DNA of 64,000 nt from Roseihalotalea indica (GCF_022458895.1 NZ_JAINFL010000020.1:5968-69967); one strand, 5' to 3'. Positions 45,849 through 55,256 are shown, counted from the stretch's first letter. Notes: generated by a model not told the origin, from the sequence alone. A program made the numbers and translations.

Positions 45849-46139
45849 ATGAAAAATATTGATGAGGAACTAGTTGAAGCATTATCTAAAATATATCAAA
45901 AGCTTCAGAAGCCTGCCCAAGATGTATCATTGATTAAAAATCAGGATACCCAAATCACTTATAGTGTAACTCAGACAGCAAGAAAATGTGAGTGTAGCCG
46001 AGGTACTGTGCGAAACCTTTACGAAAGAGGTGAAATAAAGGGGTTCCAGGAAAAAGTAGGGGGAAAGATATACCTGTATAGTGACAGTGTGCGTGTATCT
46101 TCATCGGACGAATCAGTAAAAACTTTTGCGACGGAGTAG
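45849..46139 (+). CDS. Excisionase-like small helix-turn-helix protein
   Basis: 96 residues. The stretch YSVTQTARKCECSRGTVRNLYERGEIKGFQEKVGGKIYLYSDSV has the winged-helix pattern of MerR-like HTH_17/excisionase proteins (helix, turn, recognition helix, then the hydrophobic KIYLY wing). A charged helix precedes it. Adjacent to an integrase remnant and divergent from an XRE repressor, it is probably the element's excisionase or a small regulator. A stop at 46137-46139 leaves 49 bp to the toxin-antitoxin operon. Confidence 0.65.
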   Translation: MKNIDEELVEALSKIYQKLQKPAQDVSLIKNQDTQITYSVTQTARKCECSRGTVRNLYERGEIKGFQEKVGGKIYLYSDSVRVSSSDESVKTFATE

Positions 46140-46150
46140 CGTACAATAAT

Positions 46151-46170
46151 TTACAGTCATTTGACTGTAA
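46151..46170. promoter_or_regulatory. Palindromic operator of the Xre/RES toxin-antitoxin operon
   Basis: TTACAGTCA and TGACTGTAA are perfect 9-bp arms around a TT spacer, ending 18 bp before the antitoxin ATG at 46189. Autoregulation by the antitoxin or the complex is typical for this family. Confidence 0.65.
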
Positions 46171-46188
46171 ATAAATAATCAATTGACG

Positions 46189-46653
46189 ATGAATAAGACT
46201 GCATTACCGTTTGATACCGGACCGTTATCTTATCTTAAAAATGTACTGGCACTTTCGGCTACAGATCGTAAGCAGGTTCAATCTACCCTAGATTTGATAC
46301 CGCTTTCCAAGACTGGACTTCCGATTAAGGCGCTGAAGCATTTACAAAAGAAATTGCAAATTAGTAATCGGGAAATGAGTGAGTTGGTAGGAATGTCAGA
46401 AAGTACCTTGCAGCGGCGCTACCGGTCTAACCAACGTCTGTCCGAATTAGAGTCGCAGACGGTATTGCAACTGGCTGAGCTTTGGTCGCAGGGAATGGCT
46501 ATTTTTCAAGAGGAAGCTGACTTGCGGACCTGGCTGCGTAGTGAGGTTACTGCTTTAGGAGATCAACAACCACTGGCCTTACTAGCTACTCCCTTAGGAC
46601 GCTTTCATGTGCAGGAGGTGTTACTACGGTTGGAATGGGGTATTTTTTCATAG
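46189..46653 (+). CDS. Xre/MbcA/ParS-type antitoxin (DUF2384)
   Basis: 154 residues from ATG 46189 (an in-frame TTG at 46183 is less likely). N-terminal HTH-like part (about 38-75: GLPIKALKHLQKKLQISNREMSELVGMSESTLQRRYRS) and a C-terminal toxin-binding domain ending LGDQQPLALLATPLGRFHVQEVLLRLEWGIFS, typical of MbcA/ParS antitoxins; LLATPLG and the terminal helix block the RES toxin's active site. The toxin gene follows after 9 bp. The palindrome at 46151-46170 is the likely operator. Confidence 0.88.
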   Translation: MNKTALPFDTGPLSYLKNVLALSATDRKQVQSTLDLIPLSKTGLPIKALKHLQKKLQISNREMSELVGMSESTLQRRYRSNQRLSELESQTVLQLAELWSQGMAIFQEEADLRTWLRSEVTALGDQQPLALLATPLGRFHVQEVLLRLEWGIFS

Positions 46654-46662
46654 TGACTAGGG

Positions 46663-47118
46663 ATGGTCGTATATCGTATTAGTAGCCATCAGCGTATCCG
46701 TGATCTTCAAGGTACCGGAGGCTTGTATGTGGCCGGTCGGTGGCATCAGAAAGGGACACGCGTTTTGTATACATCTTCCAGTATCTCGCTGGCCAAACTA
46801 GAGGTTTTAGCCAATAGTGTGGGCAAGATTCCCCGAAGCCTGGCCCTGGTCACTCTGACCTATCCGGATGATGCTCCGATTCATTCAGTAACAGTTGATC
46901 AATTGCCAGCTCACTGGCATCACTATCCTTATCCTACGCAGTTGGGTAAACTGACCGAAGAATGGTTAATGAAAGGTGCTGCTTGGGTCATGCAGGTGCC
47001 GTCGGCTCAATCACCTACCGAGTATAATTATCTATTCAATCCTCAGCATTCAATGCATGATCAACTCAAGATCAAAGAGGTACGGGAAGAAGCTTTTGAT
47101 AGACGTTTAAAAATGTGA
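46663..47118 (+). CDS. RES-domain toxin (NAD+ phosphorylase/hydrolase type)
   Basis: 151 residues, RES family. GLYVAGRWHQKGTRVLYTSSSISLAKLEVLAN contains the conserved Arg, Tyr-Thr-Ser and Glu positions, and a C-terminal segment with SAQSPTEYNYLFNPQH carries the RES serine and Asn. Known members deplete NAD+ (MbcT) or modify other enzymes (ParT). It is paired with the Xre/MbcA antitoxin directly upstream and probably stabilised the integrated element. Confidence 0.88.
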   Translation: MVVYRISSHQRIRDLQGTGGLYVAGRWHQKGTRVLYTSSSISLAKLEVLANSVGKIPRSLALVTLTYPDDAPIHSVTVDQLPAHWHHYPYPTQLGKLTEEWLMKGAAWVMQVPSAQSPTEYNYLFNPQHSMHDQLKIKEVREEAFDRRLKM

Positions 47119-47390
47119 TATTACAAGGTAAATTGATTTGTTGCATTTACAAGTCATGCCATGCTTTCCATAAAATAAGGATTGAAACTGAAAATTCAGC
47201 GACTTTCAGCCGACGAATACTATCTCACCAACGCACATCCATTGCAATAAGGGGTGAACCTCTGGTTCTTCTGGTTCTGAGGTTATGCAAGCTTCTTCTC
47301 ATTGACGCACATCTGTGAGATTACCCGAAAGTGGGTCATTGAAAAATGGAGTCAGTAAGCCCCGATAGTGGCGCGCCACTCGGTAGCTGA
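47119..47390. other. Intergenic region after the toxin-antitoxin pair
   Basis: 272 bp without a supported gene. Includes a perfect 14-bp palindrome AGTGGCGCGCCACT at 47367-47380, 11 bp before the end of the DUF6268-like gene, possibly part of a weak terminator. No copy of the tRNA-Arg 3' end is visible here, so the far edge of the integrated element is not found. Confidence 0.45.
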
Positions 47391-48308
47391 TCATTCGTTG
47401 TTACCTTTTTTAGGCGGTACAATAGCAATTCCAAACCGGAAAAATGGTCCGTTGGCTATATCATAGTTTTGATCTTTAAACAGATCACCCTGATGTTCTA
47501 CTCTGCGAGCTACGGTAATACCTCCGGAAGCTTCCAGTTTCAGGAATTTACCCAGACGGTAGCTTAGGGAAGGTCCGAGGACGACCCGGCTGTAGGCTAA
47601 CTTATCTACGAGTTCTATCTCATTTAGAAAATTAGTTCTAGCATGGTTCACATTATAGCGTGAACCACTTGATGCCACCTGCAGTCCCACAGTAAATCTT
47701 CCAAAATAGCGATCGTACGTGATATGACGTGGCAAGAATACCCAAAACTTGTCTTTTTCTGAACTGAATGTTAACTGAAGGGTTGGAATCGGAATAGGTT
47801 CTCCAAATCGGGACGTGAGGGCGATACCACCTCCGTACGAGAAGCGGTCAGATTGTTTCTTCGTAAAATGTAAAACGCCATTGAGCAGAAAATCATCACC
47901 CTCGAGTGCCGTGTTAAACGTAGAGGATACTATCGGATTTAATGAAACTACTGCGCTCCAGCTACTCGATAGCTGATGCAATACAGTGAAGCGGTAACCA
48001 ATCAGGTGGAGATTCTCTCCATCCAAACCCAAATGAAGGTCGTTATTTACGGTAGGGATCACCCACCGATATTGAAGCCCATGGACCAAAACGGTCTTTT
48101 CATTCGTAAGTCGCTGAGGAAGGTTCACAAAGAAAGTATATTCATTTACCTCCATTTCCTGATTCAGTGGCGAGCTTTTTACTTTGGCACTGGGAAATCG
48201 TGTATAACTGAATCCGGCCAGTTGAATATCCTGGGACATTGCGGGCATGCTGCTTAGTAAGAGTAGCCCACATATCATGTTCAATAGTGGTTTATGAGAA
48301 AGAGTCAT
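47391..48308 (-). CDS. DUF6268-like outer-membrane beta-barrel protein
   Basis: 305 residues with signal peptide (MICGLLLLSSMPAMSQD). Repeated amphipathic strands, e.g. YRFTVLHQLSSSWSAVVSLNP and FSYGGGIALTSRFGEP, and a barrel-like pattern throughout resemble DUF6268 proteins of Bacteroidota. It is the last gene of the RND efflux operon (44 bp behind the pump gene). Its role there is unknown; it might be an accessory outer-membrane protein or a stress-response protein. Confidence 0.65.
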   Translation of the reverse strand: MTLSHKPLLNMICGLLLLSSMPAMSQDIQLAGFSYTRFPSAKVKSSPLNQEMEVNEYTFFVNLPQRLTNEKTVLVHGLQYRWVIPTVNNDLHLGLDGENLHLIGYRFTVLHQLSSSWSAVVSLNPIVSSTFNTALEGDDFLLNGVLHFTKKQSDRFSYGGGIALTSRFGEPIPIPTLQLTFSSEKDKFWVFLPRHITYDRYFGRFTVGLQVASSGSRYNVNHARTNFLNEIELVDKLAYSRVVLGPSLSYRLGKFLKLEASGGITVARRVEHQGDLFKDQNYDIANGPFFRFGIAIVPPKKGNNE

Positions 48309-48352
48309 GAGATTTGTTCATTAATAGTTTTCCGTGTAGCGTATCGGAATAC

Positions 48353-51300
48353 TTATTTTGGTAGGGATACTTTATAAAATAATCGATAGAGAACCGGAAC
48401 CAATACCAGGGTAATTACCGTGGCGAAGAGTAATCCGAAGATGATGCCAATGGCCAGGGGTTCCCACATTTCACCGCCACCCAGCCATAAGGGGATTAAA
48501 CCTAATGAAGTAGTGAAGGTGGTGAGGAGTATGGGACGAAACCGTTCCTGGGCCGCCACTACTATGGCTTCGTAGGGGTTTCTATTATTCTCGTCCAGCT
48601 CTAATTGAATCCGGTCGATGAGTACAATCGCATTATTGATGACAATACCGGATAGCGAAATGATACCCAGGAATCCGGTGAAGCTCAAATGGGTATCGGT
48701 GATCAGTAGTCCACCCACAACCCCAATAATCCCAAACGGAATGGCCAGCAATACGATACTGCTTTTCCGCAGGGAGTTAAATTGCATCACCAGCAGCAGG
48801 ATGATGATGAACAATGAAATTGGAAGCTTGGCCATGACCGCCCCCATCGCATCACCGCTCGCTTCGGACTCTCCTCCGAGTTCATACGTGTATTCACTTC
48901 CCCATTCATCACGCTGTTCATCCAGCCATTTGGATAGTTGGCCAGTGACCTCAGCCGCCGTATAACCGGCCTGCAGCTGAGATTCTACCGTAATGGTTCG
49001 ATGGAGATCCCGCCGGATAATCTTAGCCAGCTGCCAGTCTACACTAATGTCGGCTACCTGGGCCATTGGCACCGTTTTCCCGGTTAGTTGACTGTAGATA
49101 CTTAATCCCTCCAGATCTTCATAGGCCACCGCAAGGCTGCCTTCCGTTCGCATGGCTATGGGAATATTGTCTTCCCCTTCTCGGTATTCCCCTACGGTAT
49201 AGCCTGACAAAGTAGTATAAGAAGACAATGCGACATCCTGATGGGTCAATCCATTATAACGTAGCTTTGATGGATTAATATTGACATAAACCTTCTTGAT
49301 TTTAGGTCCCCAGTCATCATCTACATTGCTAGTACCAGCAATAGTCCGTAGCTGCCCCTTCGTCGCAGAAGCAATCTTGGTCAGCTTTTCCGCATTAGGT
49401 CCACTAATTCTGATCTGAATGGGCACACTGGCTCCTCCTCCACTCGTTAGTCTTTTCACGGTGACCTTGGCATCCGAAAGATGATTAAAGGCAAACGCAT
49501 TAATCCGGTCAATAACCAACTGATTGTCGTCACCGGAAGACGTGTTGACCAACAAGTGGGCGTAGTTGGTCTGTTTTTGATCGGGTTGATACCCCAAATC
49601 ATACGACTTAGGCCCCTCGCCAATGAAAGAAGACCAGTCCCGCACACCATGAGACCTTTCATTGCTGATGAGCAGGCTATCGGACAAAAATCTTTCTATC
49701 AAAGAGACTTGCGCATCGGTTGTTTCCAAACTGGTGCCGGTAGGTAATACCATATCCACCGTCACCAGGTTACGATCACTGTCCGGCATAAATACAAACC
49801 CAAGTTTACCCATACCTACCAGCGAAAGCACCAAACCCCCGAAGACCACCGATAATATCAAAACCGGTTTCGCTAATGACCAAATGATGATTTGCTTAAA
49901 ATACTGGTTGAGCTTTTCGAAGAAACCGGGCTTTTGATTTTTTCTGCTCTGCTTAACTTTCATGAATACCATCGCCAGCATGGGCACTATGGTCAAGGCC
50001 ATGAGCCAGGAGGAGAGCAGGGTAATGGTGATCACGGAAAACAGGGGACCCATAATTTCGCCCATCACTGAATCGGCCACGAAAAAAGAGAGGAACGCCG
50101 CTGAGGTCGTCAAAGAACTGGTCAGCAGGGGGATCATCAGCTCTTTGCTGGACGAGATCGCCGCATCCAGCGGTTTACTGCCTCGTTCCATTTTTACCAT
50201 CATCGATTCAGCCATCACGATGGCATTATCCACCAGCATACCCAATGCCATGATCAGTGCAGCCAGCGAAACCTGGTTGAGGCCAATGTCAAGAATACCC
50301 ATCAAAAACAGGGACATTACGATGGCTGTAGGAATCAAACTCGCCACGACAATCCCGGTTCTAAGCCCCAAAAACATCAGCATAACGGCCAATACGATGA
50401 CGATACTTTGAATGAGGTTGGAGATAAAATCGCTAACACTGGTCGCTACGGAGTTATCCTGGGAAGCAATCCGCGTTCCGGCGATGCCCACCGGAAGGGT
50501 TTGGTTGAAGCTCGCCAGTAGTTGGTCAACTTCTTCGCCTAATTGAATGATATTAGCACCTTCTTTCAATGAAATGTGCAGGCCAATAGCGGGTTGACCA
50601 TTCATCCTTACCAAAGTTTCCCGAGGGGAGATGTAGTCTTCGTAGACTTCAGCGATATCTTTTAACTGGACGGATTCCCTCCCATAGCCCACAGGAATGA
50701 GCATATTCCGAATGTCCTCGATCGTTTCAAAATTTCCGGAAGGCTCCAGAATGACCCGCTCGTCCTCGATACTAATCTGGCCGGCCGGGATGATAATGTT
50801 CGTACCGGATATGGCATTCTTCAGCTCATTAGCCGACAACTCGATTTTTGCCAGCTCGGCATCGTTGTAATCGATAAATACCCGGCGTTCCGACACTCCG
50901 GAAAGTTCTACTTTGGCGGCATCCTTTAATCGGATCAGCTCATTTCTAAGTTGGTCCGCGTACTTCTCCAATTCCTTGGGTTCGTATCCGTCATTTTCTA
51001 AACCCACCGCTATACCGTAGGTAATCCCCAAATCTTCATCTTTTAAATCCGGACCCCGACTAACCCCGGAAGGCACCGTCACCTGGTCAATTTTCCTTCT
51101 CAGACGATCCCAGATGGGCCGAAGCTCCGACTCGCCGATACTTTCTTTCAGGGAAACTTTAATAATAGAGATACCGGTTCTTGATTCGCTTTGAATATAA
51201 TCTACTTCCGGAATCTCCTGTACGACTTTTTCCAGGGGGTCCGTGACCAATAGCTCCATTCGTTCCGGGCTTGCCCCCGGAAAAACCGTGACGATGCTCG

Positions 51301-51436
51301 CCACTCGGATCGTAAAAGGGGGCATACTGTCTCGGGGTAAGGAAGCATAGCCCATAATCCCTAGGATGAGGATGATCCCCATCAGCAAATAGGTGACCCG
51401 GTTATTTTTGATCGCAACAGCTGTAAGGTTCATCAT
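48353..51436 (-). CDS. RND family efflux pump (AcrB/HAE1-like inner-membrane subunit)
   Basis: 1027 residues. Helix 1 (NRVTYLLMGIILILGIMGYASLPRD) and the FPGASPERMELLVTDPLE porter block are typical, and the GMLVDNAIVMAES segment in TM4 contains a single Asp for proton relay. The C-terminal TM bundle includes GFLGIISLSGIVINNAIVLID. It exports toxic compounds in exchange for protons through the adaptor and TolC-type partners encoded upstream. Its start overlaps the adaptor stop by 4 bp (ATGA). The single Asp rather than Asp-Asp suggests the HAE1 side rather than AcrB proper; substrate unknown. Confidence 0.92.
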   Translation of the reverse strand: MMNLTAVAIKNNRVTYLLMGIILILGIMGYASLPRDSMPPFTIRVASIVTVFPGASPERMELLVTDPLEKVVQEIPEVDYIQSESRTGISIIKVSLKESIGESELRPIWDRLRRKIDQVTVPSGVSRGPDLKDEDLGITYGIAVGLENDGYEPKELEKYADQLRNELIRLKDAAKVELSGVSERRVFIDYNDAELAKIELSANELKNAISGTNIIIPAGQISIEDERVILEPSGNFETIEDIRNMLIPVGYGRESVQLKDIAEVYEDYISPRETLVRMNGQPAIGLHISLKEGANIIQLGEEVDQLLASFNQTLPVGIAGTRIASQDNSVATSVSDFISNLIQSIVIVLAVMLMFLGLRTGIVVASLIPTAIVMSLFLMGILDIGLNQVSLAALIMALGMLVDNAIVMAESMMVKMERGSKPLDAAISSSKELMIPLLTSSLTTSAAFLSFFVADSVMGEIMGPLFSVITITLLSSWLMALTIVPMLAMVFMKVKQSRKNQKPGFFEKLNQYFKQIIIWSLAKPVLILSVVFGGLVLSLVGMGKLGFVFMPDSDRNLVTVDMVLPTGTSLETTDAQVSLIERFLSDSLLISNERSHGVRDWSSFIGEGPKSYDLGYQPDQKQTNYAHLLVNTSSGDDNQLVIDRINAFAFNHLSDAKVTVKRLTSGGGASVPIQIRISGPNAEKLTKIASATKGQLRTIAGTSNVDDDWGPKIKKVYVNINPSKLRYNGLTHQDVALSSYTTLSGYTVGEYREGEDNIPIAMRTEGSLAVAYEDLEGLSIYSQLTGKTVPMAQVADISVDWQLAKIIRRDLHRTITVESQLQAGYTAAEVTGQLSKWLDEQRDEWGSEYTYELGGESEASGDAMGAVMAKLPISLFIIILLLVMQFNSLRKSSIVLLAIPFGIIGVVGGLLITDTHLSFTGFLGIISLSGIVINNAIVLIDRIQLELDENNRNPYEAIVVAAQERFRPILLTTFTTSLGLIPLWLGGGEMWEPLAIGIIFGLLFATVITLVLVPVLYRLFYKVSLPK

Positions 51437-52527
51437 TCTTGGGTTAAAAGTGCGACTTTCATTCCGTCATAAAGTGTCCTCAGGCCCGCGACCGCTACGA
51501 TCTGATCGTGCGTTAAACCAGACCGCACGATAAATCCTCCGGAAGTGAGGCTACCGATTTCTACCATCGTTCTTTTCGCTTCATGGATCTCGTCATTGAC
51601 TGGACTCAGGACGTACACAAATTGCCCGCTTTCGTCTTCACCCACGGCCTTCACGGGGACGATCAATTGAGGATCCTGATCCTCATGGCCAAAAGTGAAT
51701 GTCACCTCCACCGGCATACCGGGCCGTACCTCCGCTGCCGGGTTAGTGAGGGAGGTGATCACGGGATAGGTGCCGCCGGAAGAGGTGTAACCCACTTCAG
51801 TGATAAATCCCTCCAATTCGCTGGATAGCGTAGGTATCCGAATGTTGGTGAGGCTTCCCTGCTTTACCTGACTGATGTATTTTTCCGGTATACCTACTTG
51901 GGCTTCTATATCTTTAGCATCTTCCCGGCTCATGATCAGGATCGACTGGCCGGGTCTTACGACTTCATTGTTTTCAACATTAACCGAAGACACAATGCCG
52001 GACATGGGAGCGGTAAGTGTAGTGTAGGAAACCTGTGATTGCTGCTTATCCAGTCTCTTCAGAGAGATCTCGTAGGAGCTTCGCGCACTAGATAACGTAC
52101 TCTTGGCCCTCTCGTAATCACTTAATGAGGCATTATTGGTTTGGTAGAGTTGCTTGATACGTTCAAAGCTGGAGGAGGCTGTTTCTAATTGAACTTTGGC
52201 ATTTGCTACATCCAGTTGTGCCTGCTCAAGGGCAAGCAAGGCATCCGTTTGGTCTAACTGGGCGAGGATTTGCCCTTTCTTTATGCGCTGGCCTACCGCC
52301 ACATTCAACTGGGTAATCAGCCCCCCGGTACGAAAACTCAAGTTTGTCTCCGAACCGGATTGGGTGATTCCGTTAAAGGTTCGGGTGGTTAAACCACCGG
52401 ATGATTCTACCACTCCGTATTTGATGGGTTTGACCCATTCATTCTTTGCTTCCTCATCGGAATTCCCGCACCCATAGAGTAGGATGAGTGAAAGAAGCGC
52501 TAGGTATCGATACTTCATTGTTTTCAT
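51433..52527 (-). CDS. RND periplasmic adaptor (membrane fusion protein), lipoprotein
   Basis: 364 residues. Lipobox LILLYGC near the N-terminus (start at 52527 or at the second Met, 52518). The lipoyl half-motifs GQRIKKGQILAQLDQTDA and YTTLTAPMSGIVSSVNVENNEVV surround a coiled-coil hairpin (about 90-165), then beta-barrel and membrane-proximal domains. It bridges the inner-membrane pump and the outer-membrane factor. It overlaps the TolC-fusion gene by 1 bp upstream and the pump gene by 4 bp downstream, so all three are translationally coupled. Confidence 0.9.
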   Translation of the reverse strand: MKTMKYRYLALLSLILLYGCGNSDEEAKNEWVKPIKYGVVESSGGLTTRTFNGITQSGSETNLSFRTGGLITQLNVAVGQRIKKGQILAQLDQTDALLALEQAQLDVANAKVQLETASSSFERIKQLYQTNNASLSDYERAKSTLSSARSSYEISLKRLDKQQSQVSYTTLTAPMSGIVSSVNVENNEVVRPGQSILIMSREDAKDIEAQVGIPEKYISQVKQGSLTNIRIPTLSSELEGFITEVGYTSSGGTYPVITSLTNPAAEVRPGMPVEVTFTFGHEDQDPQLIVPVKAVGEDESGQFVYVLSPVNDEIHEAKRTMVEIGSLTSGGFIVRSGLTHDQIVAVAGLRTLYDGMKVALLTQE

Positions 52528-54875
52528 CAGTTATGATTAGTTAAGTATTCTTGTAGTCGGTCATTAAAATCCTGAATCTGATCTTCGGGCATCAGCACGA
52601 TAAAGGAGCCCACACTAAATTCAACCTGAAGGTGAGCCTGGATATAGTCGTAGACGGAAAAAGCCGCGGCTAATCGGGCTTCCAATGCGGTTTGCTGTGC
52701 ATCGATCAGTTGAATGATCGTGACCTGGCCCTGCTTGTAATTTTCCTGGACCAACTCAAAGTTCTCCCGGGCACTCTCCGATGCAGAATTACTATTTCGG
52801 ATATTGGTAGTCGCACTCAATAAATCAAGTACACCAGCCCGAACGCCCAGCTCCAGATTCTGGTCGAGAAGGGTTTGGGAATGCCCCAATTGATCCAGGC
52901 TAATTTTAGATTGCTGAATGGCTGCTTTTCGGCTGAATCCATTAAAAATCGGGAGTGACAGTGAGATCCCGGCAAACCAGGAATTGTCTTGTAATTCAGT
53001 CACCCCTAATGCCATAGTGCTAGCATCTACCGTTGAACCAGCGCCATTTCTTCCTAAAACCTGGGAGGCCTGTACCTGAAATGCCACTGTGGGCATATAA
53101 AGCATTCGCTGGTTCTGGGTGAGCTGACGATGAGCCGCATACCTATTTTCCACCAGCGCTTTCTTAGCGGGGTTTTGATGCTGGCTTTCTGCCACTAAAA
53201 AATCAGAAACAACCTGCAGACTTTCGGGCGTCTTCACTACGTTCGCCAAGGGACTTTCACGAAAAGCTTGGAACAAATCATCCTCTAGCGATAGATCCTC
53301 TATGTCAAACTCAGATTCCAGGGTATTCGCCAATAGCGTGTTCAATTGAAGTTTAGCCGCTAATAGTTTTGTTTGAGCATCGATCACGGACTGGTTGGCA
53401 AAGGCTAATTCTGACTCCCAGCGGAAGAGGTCCGAATGATTGGTCGATCCCAGAGTTACCCGAATATCGGCCAGTTCCTTATTTTTTCGCGTGTTCAGTA
53501 GGTTTTCCCGCTGAATCAACACGTTCGTCTTGGCCGACAAGACATTTAAATAAGCCGTATACGTATCCATCAGCACTCGCAAGACTTCGGCTTCGGTGTT
53601 GTACTCCTGCGCTTTTTCCAGATACTGAGCAATCTTGATGGCCGCGATGGCTTCTTCCGAATAGATCACCTGGGTAAAGGTGAGATCGGCGGTTAAGGAC
53701 TGTTCCGGAGCATTAAATGCCGCATTAGCCCGTTCTTCGTTAATCTGCGAAGCGGTAAAGTCTGCTTCTAATGACGGTAATACGGTTGACCTGGCCGACT
53801 TCACCTGCACCTTGCTGAGTTCTACATCCTGATAACTGATTTGAATGTTGAGGTTAGCGGCTAGCGATTTTTCGGCAATTTCTTCGAAGGAATATGTTTT
53901 GATCGATCCTTCATCATCTCCGATCAGGGTAGCGGTAAAAAGCACCTCAAAAGGAATCGGCAGCTGGATTTTTCGAGCCGTAGTCGTATTAACATACAGG
54001 TTATCTTTGGTGTCCAGCGTCACGGGCATGGATGAAAGGTCTGATCCTAATGCAATTTCATCGGTCATGATGGCGAGTTTCCGAATCACCTGCTCCAGAT
54101 CATTTTCATTAGCCATTGATCCGAGCACGCCATCATCCAACAGTCGGGCGTTACCAGAAAATGTGGGAATTTTTCGTTCATTGAGTTTATTGATCAGCCG
54201 TTGGATCTGCAATTCAGATTGACTAAGAAGCACCGTGAAATAAGCGGCATCGGTTTCTGTCGGTAATTGATTCACCACCTGCTCCGTATCAATGCCGACC
54301 GGAATGAAGAATAGCTCAGTATTCAACTTTTTGGAAAGCGAATCAATCAGGTTTCGGGCTTTTCGCTCATTGACGGTGGAAATAGCTTTCTCATCCACGA
54401 ATACGACCACGTTTCTAAAATCATGAATCTTGTTAAAAGCTTCCAGCTCTTTTTCCAGGTTCCGGGTTGGCCAGATGTAGGTGAAATTCGCCTTTCCTGA
54501 AGTCCCGTTTACGTAGGAAATTTCCTGTAATGTAGGGTCAATAATTCCTATAGCAACCACTGGTATTGAGAGATCACTTATCAATGAGAGACCTTTCGCC
54601 GTGATACTTCCTAAAGCAAGGACGAGATCCACCTGACTGTCCCATTGACCATACGATCGTTGAGCGGCCTCTATATTGGCAATGCCAAAGGTGGTGGCTT
54701 CTAAGATGACTTCACGAGATGCCCCTGTCGTTTGGCCAATCTCCTGAATCATCTGCTGTACCATGGTTTCCAAATTGGGCGACTGCTCAAAATCAGAGAT
54801 CACCCCAACTCTAAATGTCTGTGCCTGTGCGAAAACGACACAAAAGAGCAAGACAAAACTTAGTATAAACTTCAT
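52527..54875 (-). CDS. Fusion: ABC-type substrate-binding domain plus TolC-family outer-membrane factor
   Basis: 782 residues from ATG 54873-54875 (signal MKFILSFVLLFCVVFAQAQ); a Met at 54899 would add eight residues. Residues about 20-330 resemble the ABC_sub_bind (PF04392-type) periplasmic binding fold: FRVGVISDFEQSP, VDLVLALGSITAKGL, IPVVAIGIIDP, NVVVFVDE and ERKIPTFSG. Residues about 340-780 are a TolC-like efflux protein with two long helical hairpins (VELSKVQVKSARSTVLPSLEADF; AAIQQSKISLDQLGHSQ; FELVQENYKQGQVTIIQLIDAQ). A normal TolC homologue is about 420-480 residues, so the N-terminal domain is an addition. It could present ligand to the pump or sense it; this is inference. Confidence 0.85.
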   Translation of the reverse strand: MKFILSFVLLFCVVFAQAQTFRVGVISDFEQSPNLETMVQQMIQEIGQTTGASREVILEATTFGIANIEAAQRSYGQWDSQVDLVLALGSITAKGLSLISDLSIPVVAIGIIDPTLQEISYVNGTSGKANFTYIWPTRNLEKELEAFNKIHDFRNVVVFVDEKAISTVNERKARNLIDSLSKKLNTELFFIPVGIDTEQVVNQLPTETDAAYFTVLLSQSELQIQRLINKLNERKIPTFSGNARLLDDGVLGSMANENDLEQVIRKLAIMTDEIALGSDLSSMPVTLDTKDNLYVNTTTARKIQLPIPFEVLFTATLIGDDEGSIKTYSFEEIAEKSLAANLNIQISYQDVELSKVQVKSARSTVLPSLEADFTASQINEERANAAFNAPEQSLTADLTFTQVIYSEEAIAAIKIAQYLEKAQEYNTEAEVLRVLMDTYTAYLNVLSAKTNVLIQRENLLNTRKNKELADIRVTLGSTNHSDLFRWESELAFANQSVIDAQTKLLAAKLQLNTLLANTLESEFDIEDLSLEDDLFQAFRESPLANVVKTPESLQVVSDFLVAESQHQNPAKKALVENRYAAHRQLTQNQRMLYMPTVAFQVQASQVLGRNGAGSTVDASTMALGVTELQDNSWFAGISLSLPIFNGFSRKAAIQQSKISLDQLGHSQTLLDQNLELGVRAGVLDLLSATTNIRNSNSASESARENFELVQENYKQGQVTIIQLIDAQQTALEARLAAAFSVYDYIQAHLQVEFSVGSFIVLMPEDQIQDFNDRLQEYLTNHN

Positions 54876-54899
54876 AGTGTAGATGGGTATCGTGTTCAA

Positions 54900-55256
54900 T
54901 TAGTTAACTTGCAGCCACTCAAGTTCCCGGGACAGTAAACCCGCATCTACCTCCAGATGAAGTACATCGCCCTCCACCTGACATTCTACGTCCAGCCGCT
55001 TGTTTTTTCTTCGGGCGTAGATCGTACCTACCCATTTACCTTCTTTATACTCCAGGTTGAGTATTTCAATGTCTGGGTTTCTCTCGCCCTCCGCATTGAT
55101 AGGGTTTCCGATGTATCGGTCATCTACGTGATAGATTTCCACTTTTGCTTCGCCGGTGTCCCACACGGCCACGATTTCATCTTGCTTATTCTGGGCAAAA
55201 AGGTGAGTTGATAGCACACATAAGGTCATGGTGAACCCATGAATGATCGTTTTCAT
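54900..55256 (-). CDS. Small exported protein (DUF2147-like)
   Basis: 118 residues from ATG 55254-55256, giving signal peptide MTLCVLSTHLFAQN. The mature part (VAVWDTGEAKVEIYHVDDRYIG ... NLEYKEGKWVGTIYARRKNK) follows the pattern of short DUF2147-type lipocalin-like proteins. It lies 24 bp upstream of the TolC-fusion gene on the same strand and is probably the first gene of the efflux operon. Function unknown. Confidence 0.65.
   Translation of the reverse strand: MKTIIHGFTMTLCVLSTHLFAQNKQDEIVAVWDTGEAKVEIYHVDDRYIGNPINAEGERNPDIEILNLEYKEGKWVGTIYARRKNKRLDVECQVEGDVLHLEVDAGLLSRELEWLQVN

Noticed and set aside
47115..47318. 67-codon open frame after the RES toxin
   Set aside because: No motif, no ribosome site and odd composition; it overlaps the toxin stop and looks like chance.
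47119..47390. attR for the tRNA-Arg element
   Set aside because: No repeat of the tRNA 3' end (TCAGGTTCGAGTCCTGAA) was found here or elsewhere in the window by eye.
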